DNA of 13,330 nt from Gammaproteobacteria bacterium (GCA_023381235.1 JAMCTV010000009.1:1-13330), one strand, 5' to 3'; shown: positions 6,704 to 12,836, numbered from the stretch's first letter. The notes: generated by a model not told the origin, from the letters alone. Translations and numbers: made by a program.

Positions 6704-7365
6704 ACCGATGATGCTTCCATGCGCACCGGCGCTATGCGCACCAGGTGACGCTCCGCCTCCAGCCCCGGCACATGAAGTTTCACCGCCTCAATCACCTTGA
6801 ATCCCGCAGGAATCTCCGCCAACTCCGGTTCCGGATACGCGCCTTTCATAAGCAAAATTTCGCCATCGTCGCCACACAAGTGCCGCGCGCCGCTCACAAT
6901 CCAGGCCAGGCTGCCGAAGGCGCGCGCTATCAGTGTAGCGAATTTCCGCCCGGGCCGGTACTTTTCCACGCGCGCCTGGGCGACCTCGACGTTAGCCAGG
7001 CCCAGCTCGGCCGCCGCCTGGCGCACAAAGCGCGTCTTCTTGGCGCTGGCGTCGAGCAGGGTGAAATCCACATCAGGCCGCGCGATGGCGAGCGGAATGC
7101 CGGGCAGGCCCGCGCCGGTGCCGATATCCAGCACGTCCGGGCCTTTTAAATAGGGAAAGAGGGCGAGGCTGTCCAGAATATGGCGCGTCACCATCTCCAA
7201 CGGGTCACGCACTGCGGTAAGGTTGTAGACCTTATTCCATTTATCGAGCAATTCGATATAGGCCAGCAGTTTCCGCCGTTGAGCGTGACTTAAGCTGCTT
7301 AACCCAAGCGCCTCCAGGCCCTGATCCAGAACATGGGCGCATCGGGATAATACATCGGGCTGCAT
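6700..7365 (-). CDS. rsmG: 16S rRNA (guanine-527-N7)-methyltransferase RsmG (GidB)
   Basis: 221 residues with the start at ATG 7363-7365. It methylates G527 of 16S rRNA from S-adenosylmethionine. The SAM-binding glycine motif VLDIGTGAGLPGIPLA starts near residue 78, preceded by KWNKVYNLTAVRDPLEMVTR, a family signature, and followed by FTLLDASAKKTRFV. An open frame continues upstream to 7677, but that extension is low-complexity Arg/Ser-rich sequence lying antisense-free within mnmG in another frame, and the family N-terminus fits MQPDVLSRCAHVL, so I reject it. The ribosome-binding site is weak (AAAAGA). It lies 25 bp after mnmG and overlaps parA by 4 bp. Loss of this enzyme is known to give low-level streptomycin resistance in other bacteria. 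Confidence 0.95.
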   Translation of the reverse strand: MQPDVLSRCAHVLDQGLEALGLSSLSHAQRRKLLAYIELLDKWNKVYNLTAVRDPLEMVTRHILDSLALFPYLKGPDVLDIGTGAGLPGIPLAIARPDVDFTLLDASAKKTRFVRQAAAELGLANVEVAQARVEKYRPGRKFATLIARAFGSLAWIVSGARHLCGDDGEILLMKGAYPEPELAEIPAGFKVIEAVKLHVPGLEAERHLVRIAPVRMEASSV

Positions 7366-7390
7366 CAATCTTTTAAATTGCGCAGGCGCA

Positions 7391-9265
7391 TCACGCGCGC
7401 CGTTTGTGCAGATGCACCAGCAATAATGAAATCGCCACCGGCGTGACGCCGGAAATGCGCCCCGCCTGGCCCAGCGTGGCGGGCTTGTGCGCATTGAGTT
7501 TAAGCTGCACCTCCTTTGAGAGTCCGCGCACGTTGCTGTAATCAAAATCAAGCGGCAAGGAGGTTTCCTCGTGGCGGCGATTGCGCTCGATTTCATCCTG
7601 CTGGCGCTCGATGTAGCCGTGATACTTGGCCTGTATCTCGACCTGCTCCGCGACTTTTTCATCCGCCACACCCTCACCTGCGCCGGGGAGCGACATCAGC
7701 GCGCGATAGGTCACGTCCGGGCGGCGCAGCAAATCCGCCAGCGTCGCCTCGCGCGCGAGCGCCTGGCCCAGCACGCACTCGGCGTCTTCTTGCGGCAATT
7801 TATCAGGATGCAGCCACGTCGCGCGCAGGCGCTGCTGTTCTTTTTCTATCATCTCACGCTTGGTTTCAAATACGCGCCAGCGCGCATCGTCCACCACGCC
7901 CAACTCGCGGCCCTTGGGCGTCAAGCGCAAATCGGCGTTGTCTTCACGCAGCAGCAAACGATATTCCGCGCGGCTGGTGAACATGCGGTACGGCTCCGTC
8001 GTGCCGCGCGTAATCAAATCATCAATCAACACGCCGATGTAGGCCTCGTCGCGGCGCGGACACCACGGCGCCTTGTCCTGCACCCGCAACGCGGCGTTGA
8101 TGCCCGCGATAATGCCTTGCGCCGCCGCCTCTTCGTAGCCGGTGGTGCCGTTGATCTGGCCCGCGAAAAACAGATTTTTAATAATCTTGGTTTCGAGCGA
8201 CGGCTGCAAATCGCGCGGGTCGAAATAATCGTACTCAATCGCGTAACCCGGGCGCGTAAGATGCGCGTTTTCAAAGCCCTTGATCGAGCGCACCAGCTCG
8301 ATCTGCACATCGAACGGCAAACTCGTCGAAATACCGTTGGGATAAACCTCGTGCGTGGTCAAACCCTCCGGCTCGACGAAAATCTGGTGCGATGCTTTAT
8401 CCGCGAAGCGCACGATCTTGTCTTCAATGGACGGGCAGTAACGCGGCCCCACGCCTTCGATCACGCCCGTGTACATCGGCGAGCGGTCGAGGCCGCCGCG
8501 GATGATGTCGTGCGTGCGCTCGTTGGTGTGCGTGATGTGGCAGGGGACTTGGCGCGGATGATCTTCGACGCGCCCCATAAAGGAAAACACCGGCAGCGGT
8601 TCGTCGCCCGGCTGCTCCACTAATTTGGAATAATCAATCGTGCGTCCGTCAATACGCGGCGGCGTGCCGGTCTTCAAGCGCCCCACACGCAGCGGCAACT
8701 CGCGCATGCGCGCGGCCAGCGCATTCGCAGGCGGGTCTCCCACGCGGCCGCCCTGATAATTGGATAGCCCGACATGGATGCGCCCGGCGAGAAACGTGCC
8801 CACCGTCAGCACCACGCATTGCGCCTGAAAGCGCACGCCCATCTGCGTAACCACGCCCGTCACGCGCTCACCCTCGATAATCAAATCCTCCACCGATTGC
8901 TGGAAGATGGAAAGATTGGCTTGCCCCTCCAGCGCGCCGCGCACTGCCTGGCGGTACAGCACCCGATCCGCCTGCGCGCGCGTGGCGCGCACCGCCGGAC
9001 CCTTGCTCGCGTTCAAAATACGAAACTGGATGCCCGCCTGATCCGCCGCGCGCGCCATCAGCCCGCCGAGCGCATCAACCTCTTTCACCAGATGCCCCTT
9101 GCCGATGCCGCCGATGGACGGATTGCAACTCATCTGCCCCAGCGTCTCGATGCTCTGCGTGAGCAGTAACGTGCGCGCGCCCATGCGCGCAGCCGCAAGC
9201 GCCGCCTCGGCGCCCGCGTGTCCACCGCCGATTACAATCACATCGAATTTGTTGCAATAACTCAT
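7391..9265 (-). CDS. mnmG: tRNA uridine-34 carboxymethylaminomethyl enzyme MnmG (GidA)
   Basis: 624 residues, close to the 629 of E. coli. With MnmE it builds the cmnm5/nm5 group on the wobble uridine of certain tRNAs, using FAD, NADH and methylene-tetrahydrofolate. Visible features are the FAD-binding GGGHAGAEAA at residues 13-22, CNPSIGGIGKGHLVKEVDAL near 47-66, GTFLAGRIHVG, KTGTPPRI, the GPRYCPSIEDKIVRF stretch, and ending helices with RGLSKEVQLKL and ISGVTPVAISLLL, which bind MnmE and tRNA. The start is ATG 9263-9265, six codons before the FDVIVIGGG strand as in relatives. It heads the mnmG-rsmG-parA-parB run on the minus strand. Confidence 0.97.
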   Translation of the reverse strand: MSYCNKFDVIVIGGGHAGAEAALAAARMGARTLLLTQSIETLGQMSCNPSIGGIGKGHLVKEVDALGGLMARAADQAGIQFRILNASKGPAVRATRAQADRVLYRQAVRGALEGQANLSIFQQSVEDLIIEGERVTGVVTQMGVRFQAQCVVLTVGTFLAGRIHVGLSNYQGGRVGDPPANALAARMRELPLRVGRLKTGTPPRIDGRTIDYSKLVEQPGDEPLPVFSFMGRVEDHPRQVPCHITHTNERTHDIIRGGLDRSPMYTGVIEGVGPRYCPSIEDKIVRFADKASHQIFVEPEGLTTHEVYPNGISTSLPFDVQIELVRSIKGFENAHLTRPGYAIEYDYFDPRDLQPSLETKIIKNLFFAGQINGTTGYEEAAAQGIIAGINAALRVQDKAPWCPRRDEAYIGVLIDDLITRGTTEPYRMFTSRAEYRLLLREDNADLRLTPKGRELGVVDDARWRVFETKREMIEKEQQRLRATWLHPDKLPQEDAECVLGQALAREATLADLLRRPDVTYRALMSLPGAGEGVADEKVAEQVEIQAKYHGYIERQQDEIERNRRHEETSLPLDFDYSNVRGLSKEVQLKLNAHKPATLGQAGRISGVTPVAISLLLVHLHKRRA

Positions 9266-9377
9266 ATTTCAGAACCTACGGCTTGATCCTCGTGCCGACA
9301 AGCCGGTCTATTAATCATGGTCTGCATTTATGGTAGTATAAAATAATTCAGCTTTAATCACCTGCTAAGGCCTGTTT
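9266..9377. promoter_or_regulatory. Divergent intergenic region between mnmG and hicB
   Basis: This AT-richer gap must carry the promoters of mnmG (minus) and hicBA (plus). TATAAA at 9337-9342 on the plus strand and TATACT over almost the same bases on the minus strand are plausible -10 boxes; neither has a clear -35 box. No ribosome-binding site better than AAGG precedes hicB. I see no other gene in it. Confidence 0.4.
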
Positions 9378-9593
9378 ATGACCAGGGAATTCGATGTGGT
9401 AGTTGAACGCGACAGCGAAGGCTATTATGTAGCCTCCGTGCCCGCGCTTCCCGGATGCCACACCCAGGCAAAGTCTCTCGATGAGCTGATGGAGCGCATT
9501 AAGGAAGCCATTGAGCTTTGCCTGGATACCGAAGGAGAAAGCGCCGACGATCTTCACTTCGTCGGCATTCAGCGCATCACCATCGCCGCCTAG
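9378..9593 (+). CDS. hicB: HicB-family antitoxin
   Basis: 71 residues. The fold pattern is that of the partial RNase H-like HicB domain: FDVVVERDSEGYYVASVPALPGCHTQAKSLDEL (split over strands and the first helix), then MERIKEAIELCLD. The SVPALPGCHTQA stretch is the most conserved part of the family. It is the short form without a C-terminal helix-turn-helix or ribbon-helix-helix, so it may bind toxin without acting as a repressor on its own. The next gene, hicA, starts at the base directly after its TAG. In HicBA-order modules the antitoxin blocks the HicA mRNA interferase. It is divergent from mnmG. Confidence 0.9.
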   Translation: MTREFDVVVERDSEGYYVASVPALPGCHTQAKSLDELMERIKEAIELCLDTEGESADDLHFVGIQRITIAA

Positions 9594-9812
9594 ATGCCGC
9601 TCCGCGTCACGGGCAAGCAACTCCTCGCGGCCTTATCCCGTGCTGGATTCTCCGTTGGCCGCATCAAAGGCAGTCACCATATCATGCACCACCCGGATGG
9701 ACGCTCCACTGTCGTTCCCGTTCATGCCGGCGAAACCATCGGCCCCGGCCTTATGGCAAAAATTCTCCGCGACTGCGATCTAACACGTGAGGACTTAAGC
9801 CGGCTTCTATAG
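9594..9812 (+). CDS. hicA: HicA-family toxin (mRNA interferase)
   Basis: 72 residues with the double-stranded-RNA-binding-like HicA fold: LRVTGKQLLAALSRAGF, then VGRIKGSHHIMHHPDG with the conserved catalytic histidine (His28 of GSH), then STVVPVHAGETIGPGLMAKI and a final helix. HicA cuts mRNA and tmRNA when free of HicB. Its ATG touches the hicB stop (TAG then ATG), so the pair is translationally coupled. All family landmarks are intact, so I expect an active toxin. It ends 2 bp short of the stop of the convergent MNT gene. Confidence 0.92.
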   Translation: MPLRVTGKQLLAALSRAGFSVGRIKGSHHIMHHPDGRSTVVPVHAGETIGPGLMAKILRDCDLTREDLSRLL

Positions 9813-9814
9813 CT

Positions 9815-10117
9815 TCAGGCGCGGGCACTCCATAAGATGCTTTCCTCTTTTATACGTTGTCGAAAACCATCATCTGCACTGGATAGGTCCACCACCTCCA
9901 CGCGGTAAGGAATGGTGCTTTCTTCCAGCCTTTCACGTAAGCGCGCCAGTGTGCCGGGCGGCAGCGCTTCGAGCGGCTCCACGGCGATATCCACATCCGA
10001 TGTTCGCTTCGGCGTACCCCGCGCCCATGAACCAAAAAGGTACACCCGCACCCTCGCATCGCGCAGATCATCGAGCACCAAGGCGCGCGCAGCTTGCAAA
10101 TAAGGCACGCCCCGCAT
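9815..10117 (-). CDS. MNT-type nucleotidyltransferase (minimal nucleotidyltransferase), no HEPN partner seen
   Basis: 100 residues from ATG 10115-10117, which has a GGAGAGGA ribosome-binding site; a frame from ATG 10154-10156 adds 13 residues but has no such site. The motif VYLFGSWARGT (Gly29, Ser30) followed by SDVDIAVE (Asp41, Asp43) is the active site of polymerase-beta-like minimal nucleotidyltransferases, and Asp77 in VVDL is the likely third metal ligand. In HEPN/MNT modules such proteins are antitoxins that AMPylate the HEPN RNase. No HEPN gene is found on either side: downstream comes convergent hicA after 2 bp, and upstream comes relE 61 bp away. It may be an orphan or may work with a distant partner. 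Confidence 0.85.
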   Translation of the reverse strand: MRGVPYLQAARALVLDDLRDARVRVYLFGSWARGTPKRTSDVDIAVEPLEALPPGTLARLRERLEESTIPYRVEVVDLSSADDGFRQRIKEESILWSARA

Positions 10118-10178
10118 CGCAATATCCTCTCCGCTATTTTTTACTGGGCTTACCATAAATATCTACGCCATGAAAGCT

Positions 10179-10448
10179 TTAATCTCGATAAACCTCTTTA
10201 CGATTCCCCACAGCAATAACCAAAACAGTCAGAATTTGGTCCTCAATGCGGCATAGCAGGCGATAATCACCGATACGGTAACGCCATAAACCGGTTTTAT
10301 CGCCATGCAGGGCTTTGCCCAGGCGGCGCGGATTATCATCGGTGGCGATGCGTTCGCGTAGATAACGCGCAATACGCCGTTGAGCAGTTTGATCCAGGCG
10401 CTTTAGGTCTTTCAGCGCGGCGCTGTCAAAGTCAACCTTCCAAACCAA
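10179..10448 (-). CDS. RelE/ParE-family toxin
   Basis: 89 residues with the RelE fold pattern: WKVDFDSAALKDLKRLD opens with a strand and helix, a second helix follows (AQRRIARYLRERI), then the core strands GLWRYRIGDYRLLCRIED and ILTVLVIAVGNRKEVY. Candidate catalytic residues are Arg56, Arg63, Arg83 and Tyr87 (the NRKEVYR end). RelE members cut mRNA in the ribosomal A site; ParE members poison gyrase. The basic C-terminus with a late Tyr favours the RelE/YafQ side. The frame overlaps the upstream antitoxin gene by 17 bp, normal for such pairs. Confidence 0.9.
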   Translation of the reverse strand: MVWKVDFDSAALKDLKRLDQTAQRRIARYLRERIATDDNPRRLGKALHGDKTGLWRYRIGDYRLLCRIEDQILTVLVIAVGNRKEVYRD

Positions 10449-10644
10449 GCTGGCGCTCGACTTCTTCCAGGGAAATGCGGGGATTATTCTTTTCCAGGCG
10501 CGTTAAGGCGAGCAGGTAATCTTCTTCGTCCTGCAAAAACTCGGTGATCGCCTTTTTAGCATAATAGCTCTTGGTGCGGCCAGTTTTCTGCGCCAGCTTT
10601 TCCAAACGCTGCTCAATCTCCGGGGGTAATCTCAGAGCTAACAT
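10432..10644 (-). CDS. Ribbon-helix-helix antitoxin of the RelE pair (RelB/CopG-like)
   Basis: 70 residues. The N-terminal LALRLPPEIEQRLEKLAQKTGRTKSYYAKKAI (first strand, helix, turn, helix) is a typical ribbon-helix-helix DNA-binding domain; the second half (LQDEEDYLLALTRLEKN and on) is the charged tail that wraps the toxin. An AGGAGGA ribosome-binding site precedes the ATG at 10642-10644. It overlaps relE by 17 bp, so the two are coupled. A palindrome just upstream (10661-10678) is a likely operator for autoregulation. It lies back-to-tail with the integrase gene, which ends 70 bp upstream. Confidence 0.88.
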   Translation of the reverse strand: MLALRLPPEIEQRLEKLAQKTGRTKSYYAKKAITEFLQDEEDYLLALTRLEKNNPRISLEEVERQLGLEG

Positions 10645-10660
10645 AGTGTCCTCCTGCCAA

Positions 10661-10678
10661 TGTTATACAAGTATAGCA
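10661..10678. promoter_or_regulatory. Palindromic operator and -10 region before the RHH antitoxin gene
   Basis: The palindrome TATAC-AA-GTATA (10664-10675) extends to eight-base arms with one mismatch over 10661-10678. It contains -10-like sequences for the minus strand (TATAAC, TATACT) and lies 17 bp before the antitoxin start. Ribbon-helix-helix antitoxins commonly repress through such sites. No strong -35 box is visible. Confidence 0.5.
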
Positions 10679-10714
10679 TTAGCAACCGCTCCACAACACG
10701 CCATCTTCTTTCTC

Positions 10715-11689
10715 TTAAAGCAACTGATCCAGCGGACTTTGCACGCCCTTGCCGCCGCGGTTCAACACATGCGTGTATATCATCGTCGTGCTCACGTCCG
10801 AGTGCCCGAGCAGTTCCTGCACGGTGCGGATGTCATAGCCGCCCTCCAGCAGATGCGTGGCAAAAGAATGGCGGAAGGTATGCGGCGTCGCGGGCTTAGA
10901 CAGCCCGGCGTCACGCACCGCCTGCTTCACCGCACGCTGCACCGCTTGATCCTGTAGATGATGCCGCCGCGTTTCACCGGAACGCGGATCAATCGAAAGT
11001 TTTGCCGCAGGAAACACATACTGCCACGCCCAATCACGACCTGCATTGGGATATTTTCTGTCCAGCGCATAAGGCAAATAAACCGCGCCGAAGCCCGCCT
11101 CCAAATCCTGCTGATGCAAAGCCTTGACACGTTGCAAATGGGCCTTAAGCGGCTCCGCCAGCGTGGACGGCAACATCGTCACCCTGTCCTTAAAACCCTT
11201 GCCGTCCCGCACCAGAATTTCACGCCGCGCAAAATCCACATCCTTGATCCGCAGCCGCACGGCCTCCATGATACGCAGCCCCGTGCCATACAACAAGCTC
11301 GCCACCAGCCAATACGTCCCCTCCAACCGCGTCAGCACCGCTTGCACCTCTTCGCGCGTCAACACCACCGGCAAACGCTTCGGCGCTTTGGCGCGCTCTA
11401 CGTTATCCAGCCACGACAACTCAATACCCAGCACCTCCTTATAGAGGAACAGCAACGCACTCTTGGCTTGATTTTGCGTAGACGCCGCCACCTTTCCCTG
11501 CACTGCCAAATGCGTGAGAAACGCCTCCACATCCTGCGGCCCCATATCCTTAGGGTGACGCTTGCCATGGAACAGAATAAAGCGTTTAATCCAGTCTAAA
11601 TAGGATTGTTCAGTGCGGATACTATAGTGCTTCAGACGAATCTTCCCGCGCACCTGGTCGAGTAGCTTAGGTGATGGTTTATCAATCAT
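10715..11689 (-). CDS. intI: Integron integrase IntI (tyrosine recombinase)
   Basis: 324 residues (IntI1 has 337). It has an N-terminal SAM-like core-binding domain (about 8-90, with the HYSIRTEQSYLDWIKRFI pattern) and a catalytic domain with Arg139 (GTGLRIMEA), Lys164 (DGKGFKDR), His270 and Arg273 (PHTFRHSFATH), His296 (LLGHSDV) and nucleophile Tyr305 (MIYTHV). Between about 190 and 240 lies the insertion that distinguishes IntI from other tyrosine recombinases (AGFGAVYLPYAL, YPNAGRDWAWQYVFPA), needed to bind folded single-stranded attC. All key residues are present, so it should be active. It is transcribed away from the cassettes. The start ATG 11687-11689 follows a small hairpin. No LexA box is visible. 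Confidence 0.96.
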   Translation of the reverse strand: MIDKPSPKLLDQVRGKIRLKHYSIRTEQSYLDWIKRFILFHGKRHPKDMGPQDVEAFLTHLAVQGKVAASTQNQAKSALLFLYKEVLGIELSWLDNVERAKAPKRLPVVLTREEVQAVLTRLEGTYWLVASLLYGTGLRIMEAVRLRIKDVDFARREILVRDGKGFKDRVTMLPSTLAEPLKAHLQRVKALHQQDLEAGFGAVYLPYALDRKYPNAGRDWAWQYVFPAAKLSIDPRSGETRRHHLQDQAVQRAVKQAVRDAGLSKPATPHTFRHSFATHLLEGGYDIRTVQELLGHSDVSTTMIYTHVLNRGGKGVQSPLDQLL

Positions 11690-11690
11690 C

Positions 11691-11706
11691 TTTAGGATGC
11701 CCTAAA
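11691..11706 (-). promoter_or_regulatory. Perfect inverted repeat in the intI leader, next to the start codon
   Basis: TTTAGG (11691-11696) and CCTAAA (11701-11706) flank ATGC. In intI mRNA this would be a hairpin ending one base before the AUG, and its left arm holds the only Shine-Dalgarno-like sequence (AGGG). It could restrain intI translation or be an operator. No mRNA structure was computed. Confidence 0.4.
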
Positions 11707-11733
11707 AAAATGTAACACATTGACTAACTGGAA

Positions 11734-11762
11734 ATTATATATGACCTTAAAAGTATTATCCA
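11734..11762 (-). promoter_or_regulatory. Putative intI promoter (Pint)
   Basis: On the minus strand TATAAT (11734-11739) is a perfect -10 box, and TGGATA (11757-11762) lies 17 bp upstream as a weak -35 box with four of six matches. It would start transcription about 40 bases before the intI ATG. It lies in the gap between intI and the first cassette, as expected for Pint. Confidence 0.5.
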
Positions 11763-11814
11763 TCGCCTTGACGCAATGTTTTACGTCAAATAGGAAGGCT
11801 ACTTTACGTTGGGC
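11745..11814 (+). other. attI: attI recombination region of the integron
   Basis: The insertion point lies between G11808 and T11809 in the core site GTTGGGC (11808-11814). Upstream lie an inverted repeat TTGACG (11768-11773) / CGTCAA (11784-11789) and a direct repeat TTTACGT (11780-11786 and 11803-11809), candidates for IntI binding. The left limit is arbitrary. The TTGACG copy could also be the -35 of a weak cassette promoter (TAGGAA 17 bp downstream), but I find no strong Pc. Confidence 0.7.
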
Positions 11815-12342
11815 AAACAAGGAGGTCTCATGAAAAACTTAGTCGTAGTTGTCGCATCCGTACTCGCACTCACCGCTTGCGCTCCCCAGCAGGCCCTTCT
11901 CAAATCAACCGTATCTGGGTATCCAGAAGGAAGTTTTTCAAACTCAACCGTTGAAGTTGTGCGTTCAAAACTGATTGATGGTTGCTCATCTAGGGGCATC
12001 TTGGTGCAAGAAGCTGCCGGAAACCAGGTTGTCTGCGGGAAAACAATGGATGGCGGGGACGCAGTTCTCGCGCAAATGCTTGTCGGAAATTCTTATTCGA
12101 CAACCCCTGAACGAAAAATTCGGTTTGTCATTTATCAGTCTGGATCCGATGTAAAAGTTAGCGCGCAACAGTGGATTGAGTCACAAATGGCATTTGGTCA
12201 GGTTAGACGGCAGGAATTGAACAGTAATAATCAAAAGAACGATATTCAGCAGTTTTTGTTTTCCTTGGGTGCTCAATGACACGCTGCCCAACCTTGCGCT
12301 CAAGCGGGACTGCGCAAAAGCGCGCAGCCCCTTAGCTTTACG
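11809..12342 (+). mobile_element. Integron gene cassette 1 (534 bp)
   Basis: It runs from TTGGGC at attI to the G of its own attC. The first six bases are complementary to its R'' box GCCCAAC (12286-12292), which proves both edges. It holds one gene on the plus strand and no promoter that I can see. Confidence 0.9.
11830..12279 (+). CDS. Cassette-encoded lipoprotein of unknown function
   Basis: 149 residues from ATG 11830, with GGAGG at 11821-11825 as ribosome-binding site. The first 17 residues are a lipoprotein signal: MKN, a hydrophobic run, then the lipobox LTAC with Cys17. The residue after it is Ala, not Asp, so outer-membrane placement is favoured in a Gram-negative cell. The mature part has no domain I can name; it holds a VEVVRSKLIDGCSSRGILVQE stretch with Cys52, a second Cys near residue 69 (QVVCGKT), and a Gln/Asn-rich end (RRQELNSNNQKNDIQQF). 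The two cysteines could pair. The frame stays open to the cassette edge, but the extra seven codons have no start signal. It is visibly less GC-rich than the core genes, which suggests transfer. Confidence 0.85.
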   Translation: MKNLVVVVASVLALTACAPQQALLKSTVSGYPEGSFSNSTVEVVRSKLIDGCSSRGILVQEAAGNQVVCGKTMDGGDAVLAQMLVGNSYSTTPERKIRFVIYQSGSDVKVSAQQWIESQMAFGQVRRQELNSNNQKNDIQQFLFSLGAQ

Positions 12343-12348
12343 TTAAGT
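12286..12348 (+). repeat. attC: attC site of cassette 1
   Basis: The boxes are R'' GCCCAAC (12286-12292) and R' GTTAAGT (12342-12348), the latter completed by cassette 2. Inner arms GCGCTCAAG...CTTAGC pair with one unpaired C, and GACTGCGC pairs with GCGCAGCC apart from a mismatch, around a short A-rich loop. Such extrahelical bases direct IntI to the bottom strand. Confidence 0.9.
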
Positions 12349-12367
12349 GTCAGAAAGGAGTTTCGCC

Positions 12368-12769
12368 ATGAAGCCAATTTTTGCAATTGCTCTGCTGTTC
12401 ATGCTTGCGTTCTCAGGGGCGGCCTCCGCCATAGACCCATGTAACTGCAAAGGTTACGCAGGCCCCGGTGGTCCCTGCTACTCTGGCCCGGGCGGTCCAG
12501 CCTACGATGGCCCCGGTGGGCCCGCTTATAGTGGTCCGGGGGGACGTTGCTATTCCGGCCCGGGTGGCCCGAGATACGATGGTCCGGGAGGTCCGTCATA
12601 CGAAGGTCCAGGAGGCCCTGTCTATCGTGGCCCAGGCGGTCCTGCTTACGACGGTCCCGGTGGTCCGGCATATTCAGGTCCAGGCGGCCGCTGCTACGCT
12701 GGTCCGGGCGGTCCTTGCTATTCGGGTCCTGGTGGGTCTGGTGAAAACTGCCCCTCGGTATGCCGATGA
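12368..12769 (+). CDS. Secreted GPGGPxY octapeptide-repeat protein, unknown function
   Basis: 133 residues from ATG 12368, with AAAGGAG as ribosome-binding site. Residues 1-21 are a Sec signal (MKPIFAIALLFMLAFSGAAS, cut after ASA). The mature protein starts IDPCNCKGY and then has eleven octapeptides xGPGGPxY (residues 31-118), of which two read GPGGRCY, then a tail GPGGSGENCPSVCR. Tyr falls at every eighth residue; the base before each GPGG is A, S, D, E or R. Cysteines are at 25, 27, 37, 61, 109, 117, 128 and 132, an even number fit for disulfides. GPGGX is the motif of elastic flagelliform spider silk. It is not collagen, since Gly is not at every third place. I know no characterised bacterial family with this repeat; an elastic, cross-linked surface or matrix protein is a guess. 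Confidence 0.88.
   Translation: MKPIFAIALLFMLAFSGAASAIDPCNCKGYAGPGGPCYSGPGGPAYDGPGGPAYSGPGGRCYSGPGGPRYDGPGGPSYEGPGGPVYRGPGGPAYDGPGGPAYSGPGGRCYAGPGGPCYSGPGGSGENCPSVCR
12458..12721 (+). repeat. Eleven 24-bp coding repeats (GPGGPxY units)
   Basis: Eleven consecutive 24-bp units code for the octapeptide. Glycine and proline codons differ between units mainly at third positions (ggt, ggc, ggg; cca, ccc, ccg, cct), so the protein sequence is held while the DNA has drifted. Units 2-5 resemble units 8-11, suggesting an older six-unit duplication. Confidence 0.92.
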
Positions 12770-12770
12770 C

Positions 12771-12836
12771 ACTTAACCCGGCGCTCAAGCTGACCTGCGC
12801 AAAAAGCCGCGCAGTCCGCTTAGCTCCACGTTGGGC
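12771..12836 (+). repeat. attC: attC site of cassette 2
   Basis: The boxes are R'' ACTTAAC (12771-12777) and R' GTTGGGC (12830-12836). The inner arms GCGCTCAAGC and GCTTAGC pair with an extra unpaired C, and CTGCGC pairs with GCGCAG around an A-rich loop. Its centre is closely related to that of attC 1. Confidence 0.9.

Larger units (their letters stand above)
12343..12830 (+). mobile_element. Integron gene cassette 2 (488 bp)
   Basis: It begins TTAAGT and ends at the G of its own attC, whose R'' box ACTTAAC (12771-12777) is complementary to that start. It holds the octapeptide-repeat gene. The leader from cassette edge to ATG is 25 bp. Confidence 0.9.

Noticed and set aside
7366..7677. N-terminal extension of RsmG by 104 residues
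   Set aside because: The added part overlaps mnmG on the same strand, is low-complexity Arg/Ser/Pro sequence unlike RsmG, and the family N-terminus fits ATG 7363-7365.
7571..8623. Plus-strand frame of 350 codons opposite mnmG
   Set aside because: Antisense shadow of mnmG, with no ribosome-binding site and no recognisable domain.
5042..9265. parS site or oriC within the par-mnmG region
   Set aside because: I found no TGTTTCACGTGAAACA-like 16-mer and no cluster of TTATCCACA-type DnaA boxes by eye.
9378..10678. Toxin-antitoxin genes as integron cassettes
   Set aside because: No paired R''/R' boxes or attC-like folds flank hicBA, the MNT gene or the relE pair, and they lie on the non-cassette side of intI.
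11690..11808. LexA (SOS) box controlling intI
   Set aside because: No CTGT-N8-ACAG or close variant is visible in the gap between intI and the first cassette.
12458..12721. Possible CRISPR array or non-coding tandem repeat
   Set aside because: The 24-bp units are contiguous with no spacers, vary at codon third positions and keep one reading frame, so this is a protein repeat.
12458..12721. Collagen-like protein
   Set aside because: Collagen needs Gly at every third residue; the unit here has period eight with GPGG, which breaks the Gly-X-Y rule.
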